Origin: Chitinophagaceae bacterium
GTDB taxonomy: Bacteria > Bacteroidota > Bacteroidia > Chitinophagales > Chitinophagaceae
DNA length: 61,171 nt
Direction: 5' to 3'
NCBI GenBank assembly: GCA_947381435.1
Contig: CANCVE010000014.1
Coordinates: forward strand, 1-61,171
Below are positions 49,586 through 57,941 of this stretch, piece by piece (within the stretch, counting starts at the first letter, position 1; each line of letters starts with the position of its first letter). The position numbers and the translations under genes are program-made. Under the pieces are notes generated by a model. The model was not told where the DNA came from. It saw only the letters and a program-made list of their open reading frames with translations, and searched no databases.

Positions 49586-51670
49586 TTATTGTCCGTTTAA
49601 AAATTGCTTTCTCCAGCTTGGTACATTGTTGTTGGTAGTAGGGATAATGAATTCGGGTTCTACATAGGCACTGCCCAAATTCTCGGTCTCATGCTCGTCT
49701 GTACTTATGGTGGCTACTACTTTTCTACCCGGTACAGTGAATTGTATTTTAGGCACAAACTTTTCGCTATTGTCTATCGTAGTCACACCCTCGTATTGTC
49801 TTTTTTCGGTGTTGATGTAGCCCGTTACAGTAGCTACATACTTACTAAGGATAACCCTTGCTTCCCTATCTGCATCAGTTTGTTCTATAGAAGCGGTATT
49901 GTAGGCAGGTTTCTTTATCGCTTCGCAGATGTAACGACCATCTGTAGTACATACATGTGCTTTCAGTACCGAGCCATCGTTGGCATCAAGCCAATAGCAT
50001 ACTACTTCACGATCATTCACCACACGTAGGTAGTTTATCAACTCACCACCAGTGCTAACCCTGTTATCGCTTCCCAATAGCCAATCGCAGCCCTGTAGTT
50101 TCAATTGTCCAGCCTTTACCGATGTACGTGTGCTAAAACCAATAAATGGAAGGATGCCACGCCAGTTAATGGGTTGTAGGTTTGGGTTTTGCATTGTCAT
50201 AAACACCTCCCAACGGCTTTTACCCGGATGTTTTGGGTGTTCGCTATTGTTCCAGTCGCTTATATGCCCAATGCTCTTTTCAATGATTGTGTCGTAAGGG
50301 ATAAACTTCTGTTTGGTGTCGTCTGCATTCTTTTGTGCAGCCCTATTGCTTTCATTTCTAGCAAACGGACGTGGAATCCATCCATCCTCTAGCTTCTCAT
50401 TGCCATAACGTAAATCCCTGAAGTATCTTTCTATACGTTTAGCCCTTGCATTATTGGCTTCGCAAACCACCTTGCCAAACATTGCGCCGTCAGTAAGTAG
50501 CGTATCAAGGTACTGGCTATTAAGGCTCATTTCGCACTCCAATTCGTGAGGTAAGCATAAGTTCCACTCGGCATAATTGCGAACCATTTGGCGGTAGAAG
50601 TTTTGGATCAGTTCCTCCTTTGTTTTACCATACACCCAAACCGTCCATGCCCCACTTGCCAAGTCAATACCCATGTAAAACCATACACGTGCGCTTTTGC
50701 TGTATTCAAAAGGAGGTTGTCTATCATCAATACTAATCTTGCTACCCGACATCAATGGTTGAATCTTGGCGTGGCTTGGTATCAGTTCGTTAATGCTCAA
50801 TTGTCTGTTACCCGTTCTGGCCATTACGGCTGGTGCCCTGTTTTCCCATTTTGATAGCCAAAACTTAACGGCTTCAGTACTTAATTCTGGAAAATCATCA
50901 GGGTTCAACACTTCACCTGTGCCATCCATTACCATATCCATCTTACCAGCCTTGAACTTTCTATACTGGTCAGCCACTTGTGTAGGTGTAGGTTTATACG
51001 ATTGCTTTACAAAGAGGTTATTCAATAGTCTTACAGTATCATCGGTAACTTTCAATGCGTTGTCATTTCCATAGGCAGCACTAATGAAGGCTTCATAACC
51101 CTTACGTCCGTTTCCTGTAGTGGCCTGTCCATTAAGTATGCGTGTATTGATGGTTATTTTCTGCCAGCTAGTTGCATGCTTGCCTCCAATCCTTCCTTTC
51201 TCCTGGTCTAACACCATCAAGTCCTTTATGTGTTCAGAAATCTTGTCAATTTGTAGGTTAAGCGTTTTCTTAATTTCCCTTTTCACCTTAGCATCGCTTA
51301 CAAAACCATCAACCAGTTTTAGCCATTGTACGTATCGGATGCATTGTTGAATATGCTCAACTGGTAGCGTTTTGTCGTCACCATATCTGTAACCGTAGTA
51401 AAAATCCTTTGCATCCTGTGGAACTTCGGGAAGCATTGCCAATATTGGTTGCTTGGCGTAGTAATCGTAAGGGTCGCCGTAATAGTCGGTAATTAGTTTC
51501 TTGTATTTATCACCCAGCTTTTGCCAGTCAAAGCACTTCTTGCCGCTTTCATCAAATAGAATTGGGAGGGTAGAGTAACCAACTGACATCCCTTTTTCAA
51601 GAATATTGCGATCCATGACATTCAACATGTCAGCTTTCTCTATTACCAGTCTATCGTTTATAAATTTCAT
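49586..51670 (-). CDS. MuA-type DDE transposase
   Basis: From the ATG at 51670 the protein has 694 residues (MKFINDRLVIEKADML). The RNase-H-like core begins near residue 330 with FYMGIDLASGAWTVWVYGK (first Asp); the second acidic site appears as ELECEMSLNSQ and the last Glu in NARAKRIERYFRDL, a DDE-type arrangement seen in Bacteroidetes Mu-like phages. C-terminally PRFARN-like PRPFARNESN and a beta-barrel region follow. It cuts and joins phage ends. The frame to 51700 would overlap the divergent 59-residue gene and is not preferred. Confidence 0.92.
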   Translation of the reverse strand: MKFINDRLVIEKADMLNVMDRNILEKGMSVGYSTLPILFDESGKKCFDWQKLGDKYKKLITDYYGDPYDYYAKQPILAMLPEVPQDAKDFYYGYRYGDDKTLPVEHIQQCIRYVQWLKLVDGFVSDAKVKREIKKTLNLQIDKISEHIKDLMVLDQEKGRIGGKHATSWQKITINTRILNGQATTGNGRKGYEAFISAAYGNDNALKVTDDTVRLLNNLFVKQSYKPTPTQVADQYRKFKAGKMDMVMDGTGEVLNPDDFPELSTEAVKFWLSKWENRAPAVMARTGNRQLSINELIPSHAKIQPLMSGSKISIDDRQPPFEYSKSARVWFYMGIDLASGAWTVWVYGKTKEELIQNFYRQMVRNYAEWNLCLPHELECEMSLNSQYLDTLLTDGAMFGKVVCEANNARAKRIERYFRDLRYGNEKLEDGWIPRPFARNESNRAAQKNADDTKQKFIPYDTIIEKSIGHISDWNNSEHPKHPGKSRWEVFMTMQNPNLQPINWRGILPFIGFSTRTSVKAGQLKLQGCDWLLGSDNRVSTGGELINYLRVVNDREVVCYWLDANDGSVLKAHVCTTDGRYICEAIKKPAYNTASIEQTDADREARVILSKYVATVTGYINTEKRQYEGVTTIDNSEKFVPKIQFTVPGRKVVATISTDEHETENLGSAYVEPEFIIPTTNNNVPSWRKQFLNGQ

Positions 51671-51676
51671 TGATGC

Positions 51677-51684
51677 TATATTTG
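51677..51684 (+). promoter_or_regulatory. TATATTTG -7 element before the 59-residue gene
   Basis: Exact match to the Bacteroidetes -7 consensus TAnnTTTG, followed four bases later by ATG (51689). The -33 position has only a weak match. It would fire away from the MuA operon. Confidence 0.5.
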
Positions 51685-51688
51685 AACT

Positions 51689-51868
51689 ATGGAAAAACAA
51701 ATTATTCAGTTACTTGAACAAGTGTTGGCAAATCAGGCTGTAATCTTTCATCGGATTGATGAATTGTACAACGGTCAGCAAAAACACAGACAGCGTGTGG
51801 GTTATGATGAAGCGAAAGCAAGGGAGGAGCTAAACTCACTTGCTAAAAAACTAATCTCCAAGGGTTAG
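51689..51868 (+). CDS. 59-residue divergent gene between MuA and the early genes
   Basis: MEKQIIQLLEQVLANQAVIF begins 18 bp from the divergent MuA start and the frame ends TAG at 51868. The peptide is helical and charged with heptad-like Leu/Ile, and ends KKLISKG. An exact TATATTTG (51677-51684) lies five bases before its ATG, so it may be a leaderless transcript. It is too short for many annotation pipelines. It could be a small regulator; function unknown. Its 3' end overlaps the convergent gene by 18 bp. Confidence 0.6.
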   Translation: MEKQIIQLLEQVLANQAVIFHRIDELYNGQQKHRQRVGYDEAKAREELNSLAKKLISKG

Positions 51869-52087
51869 TAAAACTGGCATCATCACTACTACAGTTCTAA
51901 TACCTGCATTCCTCGCCGTTTGCAGGTATTTTTCTTTCGTTTCCCTTGCACCTTCTTGGCTAACATCTGGTCTCAATATTTCCCAGTCGGGATAGATTGT
52001 ATTCCAACCCTTTTCATACACTTCACCCGTGGTGGTTGCCATTAACCAAGCTTCAATTGCTTCATTGTTTGCTACTTCATTAGTCAT
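51851..52087 (-). CDS. Small hypothetical early phage protein
   Basis: The ATG at 52087 gives 78 residues (MTNEVANNEAIEAWLMATTT) with a C-terminal hydrophobic stretch (GIRTVVVMMPVLLTL). It lies between the 59-residue gene and the next early gene. No family recognised. Confidence 0.5.
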   Translation of the reverse strand: MTNEVANNEAIEAWLMATTTGEVYEKGWNTIYPDWEILRPDVSQEGARETKEKYLQTARNAGIRTVVVMMPVLLTLGD

Positions 52088-52097
52088 AACTCTATTT

Positions 52098-52364
52098 TTA
52101 TATTTGTGAAACGTTGATTGCACTTTTAACTATCCTTAAAAACAAATCCTTTTCCCTTTCTTCCCATTCAGCATCCGACTTGGTAGTAACCTCTACTTTT
52201 TCTATCAGTTTTTCCAAATTGATATTAACCACTATTCGTTCTTTCTTTCCATCCTCGAATCCTCGTTGATATGCTTGAGTACTTATTTCAAAATCCCTTT
52301 CTATACGTTCCGATTCAATCTTTTCGTCACGAATACCCTTAAAAAACTTATTTATCCAATTCAT
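52098..52364 (-). CDS. Small hypothetical early phage protein
   Basis: An 88-residue, highly charged helical protein (FFKGIRDEKIESERIERDFE; LIEKVEVTTKSDAEWEERE) that may form a coiled coil. It is the second gene after the Ner-like gene. No family recognised. Confidence 0.5.
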   Translation of the reverse strand: MNWINKFFKGIRDEKIESERIERDFEISTQAYQRGFEDGKKERIVVNINLEKLIEKVEVTTKSDAEWEEREKDLFLRIVKSAINVSQI

Positions 52365-52476
52365 AACCTCTATTTTTTGTTTTTTCTACTTTGTAAGTTT
52401 TCAAGCGTAAAAAGGACGAACCCCCTATACATTCTCGCCTATTTCTGTCCAAAATCCGTGTTATTCTCTATTGCTT

Positions 52477-52680
52477 TTAGTCAAAAGGAATCAGTTTCTT
52501 TACTGCTTCCAATAGCTTGTTTTCCCCTTCTTGCAGTTCCATCATTAAGGGTAATACCTGATTGTTTTCCCTATCCCCATTTAGTACCATCCTAATATAT
52601 CTCGGAGTTTTTCCTAACGTTTCTGCCACTTTCTGAATCCTTGCTGCCCTAATAGTGTCCCTTTCTCCTGTTTTTCTCAT
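52477..52680 (-). CDS. Ner/Cro-like small DNA-binding protein
   Basis: The 67-residue protein has a helix-turn-helix at ~14-40 (RIQKVAETLGKTPRYIRMVL) and an acidic C-terminal tail. It is the first gene of the early operon, divergent from the S24 repressor, with a strong promoter upstream. This is the position of Mu ner, which represses the early and repressor promoters. Confidence 0.75.
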   Translation of the reverse strand: MRKTGERDTIRAARIQKVAETLGKTPRYIRMVLNGDRENNQVLPLMMELQEGENKLLEAVKKLIPFD

Positions 52681-52717
52681 ACTTTTGATATTATCTAGTT
52701 TGTTCCCTTTAACGGTA

Positions 52718-52760
52718 CAAATATATTAGTAAAATATCCTAACTGCCAAATATTATTTGG
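52718..52760 (-). promoter_or_regulatory. Early promoter with overlapping operator palindrome
   Basis: On the minus strand TTTG (52747-52750), a 21-bp spacer and TATATTTG (52718-52725) form a perfect Bacteroidetes promoter firing into the Ner-like gene. The -33 box lies inside the palindrome CCAAAT-ATT-ATTTGG (52746-52760), which could be the operator for the repressor or Ner-like protein. TCCTAA motifs flank it (52737 and 52768). This matches the Mu operator region in logic. Confidence 0.8.
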
Positions 52761-52782
52761 ATTATTTCCTAAATTATTTTTT

Positions 52783-53649
52783 ATGCTGGGTAAAAACTTG
52801 ATTTATTTAAGAAAAAGAGAAAACTTAAAACAGTCTGAAATGCTTACTGTATTTGGTGTTCAGAATTTTACTTGGTCTGATTATGAGAGAGACAGAAGCA
52901 CACCTCCTATTGATTTAATTTTAAAAATTTCAGATTATTTCCTAATTGATATAAAGGACTTGTTGACTAAAGACTTATCAGAGGTAAGTTTTGGCAATAA
53001 AAGTGATACAGAAAAAACGGAGATAAAAGGTAAGGTTTCAGGTAAGATTACGGGTAAGGTTTTGCCACAAACTGGCGAAAATGAAAATAAACCTGTTCCA
53101 GTGGTTGAATTGATGCCCAAGGTGGTAACGGTGGATAGTAGAGGGGATGAGAATATGATATTGGTACCTGTGAAAGCGGCCGCAGGATACTTAAATGGAT
53201 ATGGTGATATGGCTTTCATACAAACCCTTCCTGCTTACCGCATACCGGGCTATAACAACGGCACGTTTAGGATGTTTGAGGTAAAGGGTGCATCCATGCA
53301 CCCCACGCTTAATGAAGGGGATATATGTATATGCAAATGGGTTGAAACCCTTGATAACATTAGAAACGACCGTATTCACGTGGTGGTTTGCCACGATGGC
53401 ATTGTGGTTAAACGGGTTTTAAACCGTGTTCAAACGGACAATAAAATAATCCTAAAGAGTGATAATATAAAAGACAAACACGAGTATCCAAACATGATCA
53501 TAGAGCCATCAGAAGTGTTGGAGTTATGGTATGTGGTGGCTTACATCAGCCATGTCATGAAATCCCCATCAGAAATATACAATAGGGTCATTGATTTGGA
53601 GGGACGGTTAACTATAATGGATGATAAACTGAAAAAAGCGGGGCTGTAA
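52783..53649 (+). CDS. S24-type phage repressor
   Basis: The 288-residue protein has an N-terminal HTH_3 domain (ENLKQSEMLTVFGVQNFTWS, ~14-33), a linker of ~60 residues, and a C-terminal S24/LexA-like domain: a possible self-cleavage site at A134-G135 in VKAAAGYLN, catalytic Ser171 in KGASMHPTL and Lys210 in GIVVKRVLN. This means SOS-type induction is possible, unlike Mu c. It is divergent from the early operon and is transcribed toward the phage left end. The repressor defines lysogeny. Confidence 0.9.
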   Translation: MLGKNLIYLRKRENLKQSEMLTVFGVQNFTWSDYERDRSTPPIDLILKISDYFLIDIKDLLTKDLSEVSFGNKSDTEKTEIKGKVSGKITGKVLPQTGENENKPVPVVELMPKVVTVDSRGDENMILVPVKAAAGYLNGYGDMAFIQTLPAYRIPGYNNGTFRMFEVKGASMHPTLNEGDICICKWVETLDNIRNDRIHVVVCHDGIVVKRVLNRVQTDNKIILKSDNIKDKHEYPNMIIEPSEVLELWYVVAYISHVMKSPSEIYNRVIDLEGRLTIMDDKLKKAGL

Positions 53650-53797
53650 TGGAACTATAATGGAAGCAAATAGCAACTACAATTACGATTCGTTTTAATT
53701 TTAGCTACTGCCATAATCGGCTGAAACCTATACTGGACGTGCATTTTTCGCACTTTTTATGGTTTGTTGTTTATATACGGTTTGTTTTACCCCCCTT

Positions 53798-53817
53798 AAT
53801 TGTCGAAGAGGTCTATT
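53798..53817 (-). repeat. Prophage terminal inverted repeat, left-end copy
   Basis: AATTGTCGAAGAGGTCTATT, exact reverse complement of 16343-16362. The 148 bp between it and the repressor gene (53650-53797) carry no gene and probably hold transposase-binding and end sites. It ends 22 bp from the stop codon of the host haemoglobin gene. Confidence 0.85.
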
Positions 53818-53839
53818 ATTTCTTATGCTGCAATCCCAG

Positions 53840-54211
53840 TTATGCCGTTTGTATTTTATACAACATCAGCTGAGTAATATTATTAGCCCTCGTTTTGGCT
53901 TCGGTTGCCTTTTCGCCTTCAAATAGGGTGTCGATTGTTTTATTCCAAATAAGTTGCCAAGCATCAAATTGCCCTTTGCCCATTTCTGTTTGTTTACTTA
54001 AAGCAATATGGGCCTGCATAGGATTACCTTTAAAAGCGCCTCCTCCCAATATAATACCTTCCCAGAAGTCGTACATTTTGGGTAGATGTTCATCCCAATT
54101 TACCGCAACTACCTTGTTAAAAATGTCTCCGATGGTTTTATCCGCTTTTACATCGTCGTAAAATGTATTCACCAAAAGGATTATATCCTCCCTATTCTCA
54201 ATATCTCTCAT
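53840..54211 (-). CDS. Group III truncated haemoglobin
   Basis: The 123-residue globin-like protein has the 2-over-2 profile, with the proximal-haem His in NPMQAHIALSKQ and a distal region WEGIILGGGAFK. Such haemoglobins bind O2/NO/CO and may protect the PFOR system next door against oxygen or nitrosative stress. Its 3' end is 22 bp from the prophage, so the gene is intact. Likely transcribed after PFOR. Confidence 0.88.
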   Translation of the reverse strand: MRDIENREDIILLVNTFYDDVKADKTIGDIFNKVVAVNWDEHLPKMYDFWEGIILGGGAFKGNPMQAHIALSKQTEMGKGQFDAWQLIWNKTIDTLFEGEKATEAKTRANNITQLMLYKIQTA

Positions 54212-54228
54212 ATTTTATTTTACAAACA

Positions 54229-54259
54229 ACCCTATAAGGGTCTAAAACCCTTATAGGGT
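54229..54259. terminator. Perfect 13-bp hairpin between PFOR and haemoglobin genes
   Basis: ACCCTATAAGGGT (54229-54241) pairs with ACCCTTATAGGGT (54247-54259) over a 5-base loop (ctaaa). It may partly terminate or stabilise the PFOR transcript. No long T-run. Confidence 0.6.
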
Positions 54260-54266
54260 ATAGGTT

Positions 54267-57200
54267 CTACATAACTGGAGCAAACGCCTCTGCCTTCCAA
54301 CCATTCATGTTTTCGTAAGTCTGCCACCTTAAATCCACTAATTCCTGGGCTTTCTGCATCAAATAAGCAGCCTCTTTCGGATTTGCTTTCTCTAAGTTCT
54401 TATACCTTAATTCATTGTAAGCATAATCTTTTAGAGAAATGGTAGGGCGAGGAGAATCTAATACAAAAGGATTTCTATTTGCCATTCTTAATCCCGGATT
54501 ATAACGTAGCAAAGGCCAATAGGCACTCTTTACAGCCAAGTTTTGCTGATGCAATCCTTGTGTCATATCAATACCGTGTGCAATACAATGACTGTAAGCA
54601 AGTATTAAAGATGGGCCATCATAAGCCTCTGCTTCACGCATTGCTAACAATGTTTGCTGCGGATTGGCACCCATAGAAACCTGCGCCACATATACATTAC
54701 CATAAGAAATAGCCTGCAAAGCCAAATCTTTCTTGCCCACACGTTTACCTGCAGCGGCAAACTTAGCAGTAGCGGCAGTAGGCGTAGCTTTTGATGACTG
54801 ACCACCGGTGTTACTATAAACTTCGGTATCCAATACCAAAATATTTACATTTCGTCCACTTGCCAACACATGATCCAAGCCAGAAGAACCGATATCATAA
54901 GCCCATCCATCACCACCAATCAACCAAACGGTACGACGTACCAGATGCTCGGCTACAGACAATAACTGTTTGGCAAGAGGGGTGTTTAGTTCTTGTAAAC
55001 GGTGCGTCAATTTCTCAACACGTAACCTTTGTAACATCAATTGAGACTCGGTTAATTGAGGAGCGTGCAATATTTCAGTCACCAACTCCTCTCCTACTTC
55101 AAACTTTATTTGTTCTAAGAAATCCTTTGCAACAGCTAGATGTTTATCGGCCGCAACACGCATACCCAAACCAAATTCTGCATTATCTTCAAACAAAGAG
55201 TTAGACCAGGCTGGGCCTTTACCATCTTTGTTCTTTGTCCAAGGAGTTGTAGGGAGATTGCCGCCATAAATAGAAGAACACCCTGTAGCATTTGCCACCA
55301 TCAAACGATCACCAAATAATTGGGTTAATAATTTAATGTAAGGTGTTTCTCCGCAACCCGCACAAGCACCAGAGAACTCAAACAATGGTTCAAGGAACTG
55401 TGTACCGCGAACGGACGAGAAATCTACCTTAGAACGATCATTGAAAGAGATGGTTTCGAAAAATTTAATGTTCTCTTTTTCTCTTTCGAGGATAGGAGTC
55501 TTGTCTCCCATATTGATTGCCTTTTTGGTATTATCAGCCAAACTAAAGGCAGGACAAGCATCTACACACAAGGTACAACCTGTACAGTCTTCTGCATAAA
55601 CTTGTAATGTATATCTAGTTTCAGGAAAACCACGTGCACTAATCTTAGCAGATGGAAATCCTTCTGGCGCATTTGCCAATACATCCTGATTATAAAACTT
55701 GGCACGGATAACACTATGCGGACAAACGAAACTGCAATTGCCACATTGAATACATGTTTCTGCATCCCAGATAGGAATTGAATCAGAGATATTTCTTTTT
55801 TCCCATTGGGTGGTTCCACTTGGATAGGTTCCATCAATTGGCATCATACTAACGGGAAGATTATCTCCATTGCCCTTCATCATTTCGGCAGTAACCAACT
55901 GTACAAACTCAGGGGCTTCGAGAGAAACCGTCAAAGGAAAGTTTTCTCTATTGCTAACCGTTGTAGGGATTTTTACTTCGTATAAATGACTCAACGATTG
56001 GTCAACCGCATTAAAGTTCAGGTCGATAACCGCCTGTCCTTTTTTGGAATAAGTCTTTTTGATGGCATATTTAATCTTGTCAATGGCTTCTGCCTGTGGC
56101 AAAACACCAGAAAGTGCAAAGAAGCAAGTCTGCATGATGGTATTGGTGCGATTACCCATGCCAGTTTCCTCTGCAACGGCAGATGCATCGATTATATAAA
56201 ACTTTAATTGCTTTTCTATCAACTGTTGTTGAACAGGAGCAGGCAAATAATTCCAAACCTCATCCTTACTGTAAGGACTATTCAATAAAAACACACCGCC
56301 TTGTTTTGCCTTATCTAGAATACTAATCTTTTGAACAAAGTTGAATACATGACAAGCTATAAAGTTTGCCTTGCTGATAAGATAAGGTGCTTTTACAGGC
56401 AATTTACCAAAGCGAAGATGCGAAACGGTTTGCGAACCAGACTTTTTAGAATCATAAACAAAGTAACCTTGCGCAAATAAATCAGTATTCTCTCCAATAA
56501 TCTTGATACTGTTCTTGTTTGCAGACACAGTTCCATCAGCACCCAACCCATAGAACAAAGCTGTAGTCATTCCTTCTTGTTCCAATTCGTATTCTGGATC
56601 ATATTCTAAACTAGTAAAGCTTACATCATCATTAATTCCTATTGTAAAATGATTCTTTGCTTTGTCTTTTTTCAGTTCATCAAACACCGCTTTAACCATT
56701 GCAGGGGTAAATTCTTTAGAAGATAAACCATATCTACCACCGGTAATCTTAGGCAAAACTTCCAAAGTTCCAGCACTATAAGCTTCGGTGAGGGTAGTCA
56801 TTACATCCTTATATAATGGTTCTCCATCGGCACCTGGTTCTTTTGTTCTATCCAAAACTGCAATCTTTTTAATAGTAGAAGGCAATGCAGCCAACAATTG
56901 TTCGGATGGGAAGGGGCGGTATAACCGGATGTTGATAACAGCAACCTTTTCGCCAGTTTCAGCCAACACAAGAGCTGTTTCATTAGCTGTTTCAGCACCA
57001 GAACCCATGATGATAATGGCTCTATCTGCATCTTTAGCACCAGTGTATTCTACGAGATTATATTGACGGCCAGTCAATCCTGCAAACTTATCCATCTGAG
57101 TTTGTACAATAGCAGGCACTTTATCGTAGTATAAGTTCACCGTTTCCCTAGCTTGAAAATACACATCAGGGTTTTGTGCAGTTCCACGGATAAAAGGATG

Positions 57201-57836
57201 ATCAGGATTTAAAGCCCTGCGGCGATGCGCGAATATCAGTTCATCATCAATCATAAACCGTACATCGTCATCGCTCAACATATTTATTTTACTCACTTCG
57301 TGCGAAGTTCTAAATCCGTCGAAGAAATGAATAAAGGGAAGTCTTGCTTCTAAAGTAGAAGCTTGTAATATCAAAGCAAGATCGTGGGCTTCTTGTACAT
57401 TATTAGAAGAGAGCAATGCAAAGCCAGTCATTCTTGCCGCCATCACATCACTATGATCGCCAAATATGGAAAGACCTTGTGCTGCTAATGAACGTGCCGC
57501 CACATGGAAAACAGTAGAAGTTAACTCCCCAGCAATCTTATACATATTGGGCAACATCAACATCAACCCTTGAGAAGCAGTGAAAGTAGTAGTCATCGTT
57601 CCTGCCTGCAATGCACCATGAACGGTACCTGCAGCACCACCTTCGCTCTGCATTTGGATAACGTCGGGGATGTTTCCCCATATATTTTTCATTCCTAAGG
57701 CATTCCATTCGTCACACAATTCAGCCATTGTAGAAGAAGGTGTGATAGGATAGATGGCGCAGACCTCGTTAACGCGATAGGCGATAGATGCTGCCGCCTC
57801 GTTACCATCAATTGTTTTTATTAATTTATTTTTCAT
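54267..57836 (-). CDS. nifJ: Pyruvate:ferredoxin (flavodoxin) oxidoreductase
   Basis: The 1189-residue single-chain enzyme oxidises pyruvate to acetyl-CoA and CO2 and reduces ferredoxin or flavodoxin. Domains: EVCAIYPITPSSTMAE (pyrimidine-binding TPP domain), a C-terminal-core region, two [4Fe-4S] clusters (CIQCGNCSFVCPHS near 695; CTGCTLCVDACPA near 750), CAGCGETPYI (~823), and TPP-binding GGDGWAYDIGSSGLDH (~975). The size is normal for NifJ. It indicates capacity for low-oxygen metabolism. It is downstream of the GltD-like flavoprotein in the same direction and followed by haemoglobin. Confidence 0.97.
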   Translation of the reverse strand: MKNKLIKTIDGNEAAASIAYRVNEVCAIYPITPSSTMAELCDEWNALGMKNIWGNIPDVIQMQSEGGAAGTVHGALQAGTMTTTFTASQGLMLMLPNMYKIAGELTSTVFHVAARSLAAQGLSIFGDHSDVMAARMTGFALLSSNNVQEAHDLALILQASTLEARLPFIHFFDGFRTSHEVSKINMLSDDDVRFMIDDELIFAHRRRALNPDHPFIRGTAQNPDVYFQARETVNLYYDKVPAIVQTQMDKFAGLTGRQYNLVEYTGAKDADRAIIIMGSGAETANETALVLAETGEKVAVINIRLYRPFPSEQLLAALPSTIKKIAVLDRTKEPGADGEPLYKDVMTTLTEAYSAGTLEVLPKITGGRYGLSSKEFTPAMVKAVFDELKKDKAKNHFTIGINDDVSFTSLEYDPEYELEQEGMTTALFYGLGADGTVSANKNSIKIIGENTDLFAQGYFVYDSKKSGSQTVSHLRFGKLPVKAPYLISKANFIACHVFNFVQKISILDKAKQGGVFLLNSPYSKDEVWNYLPAPVQQQLIEKQLKFYIIDASAVAEETGMGNRTNTIMQTCFFALSGVLPQAEAIDKIKYAIKKTYSKKGQAVIDLNFNAVDQSLSHLYEVKIPTTVSNRENFPLTVSLEAPEFVQLVTAEMMKGNGDNLPVSMMPIDGTYPSGTTQWEKRNISDSIPIWDAETCIQCGNCSFVCPHSVIRAKFYNQDVLANAPEGFPSAKISARGFPETRYTLQVYAEDCTGCTLCVDACPAFSLADNTKKAINMGDKTPILEREKENIKFFETISFNDRSKVDFSSVRGTQFLEPLFEFSGACAGCGETPYIKLLTQLFGDRLMVANATGCSSIYGGNLPTTPWTKNKDGKGPAWSNSLFEDNAEFGLGMRVAADKHLAVAKDFLEQIKFEVGEELVTEILHAPQLTESQLMLQRLRVEKLTHRLQELNTPLAKQLLSVAEHLVRRTVWLIGGDGWAYDIGSSGLDHVLASGRNVNILVLDTEVYSNTGGQSSKATPTAATAKFAAAGKRVGKKDLALQAISYGNVYVAQVSMGANPQQTLLAMREAEAYDGPSLILAYSHCIAHGIDMTQGLHQQNLAVKSAYWPLLRYNPGLRMANRNPFVLDSPRPTISLKDYAYNELRYKNLEKANPKEAAYLMQKAQELVDLRWQTYENMNGWKAEAFAPVM

Positions 57837-57916
57837 AATTGTGATTTAATGATTTGAAAATTGTGATGCAATGATTGAAATGATTAGAATGATGAAGATG
57901 TATTCTACATTTTTTA

Positions 57917-57936
57917 AGACGGATTGTCATCCGTCT
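57917..57936. terminator. Short hairpin after the GltD-like gene
   Basis: AGACGGAT-TGTC-ATCCGTCT, perfect 8-bp arms, 5 bp from the stop at 57942. On the minus strand no T-run follows, so termination is uncertain; it could be a processing signal between the two redox genes. Confidence 0.5.
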
Positions 57937-57941
57937 CTACG

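Larger units (their letters stand above)
16343..53817 (-). mobile_element. Mu-like transposable prophage, 37.5 kb, reverse orientation
   Basis: The element is bounded by a perfect 20-bp inverted repeat and carries a full Mu-type gene set: S24 repressor, Ner-like protein, MuA transposase, MuB ATPase, GemA, Mu-type terminase, DUF935 portal, MuF, gpG, protease/scaffold, capsid, sheath, tube, tape measure, gp44-like hub, spike, gp46-like, gp47-like and fibres. The size is that of Mu (~37 kb). The repressor end is at the right, so the prophage is inverted in this window. All core genes are intact, so it may be active. Unlike Mu, terminase through tail terminator (34.4-41.5 kb) is on the opposite strand from the other late genes. 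I could not find a convincing 5-bp target duplication beside the repeat. Confidence 0.93.

Noticed and set aside
49604-51350. Plus-strand ORFs opposite MuA
   Set aside because: Shadows of the transposase gene, rich in Cys, Phe and Ser with no domain signature.
543-53779. Shared 16-mer GTTTGTTGTTTATATA (near 544 and 53763) as a site-specific attachment duplication
   Set aside because: It is AT-rich and lies outside the element on the left, far from 16343; a Mu-type element needs no such att site, so coincidence is likely.
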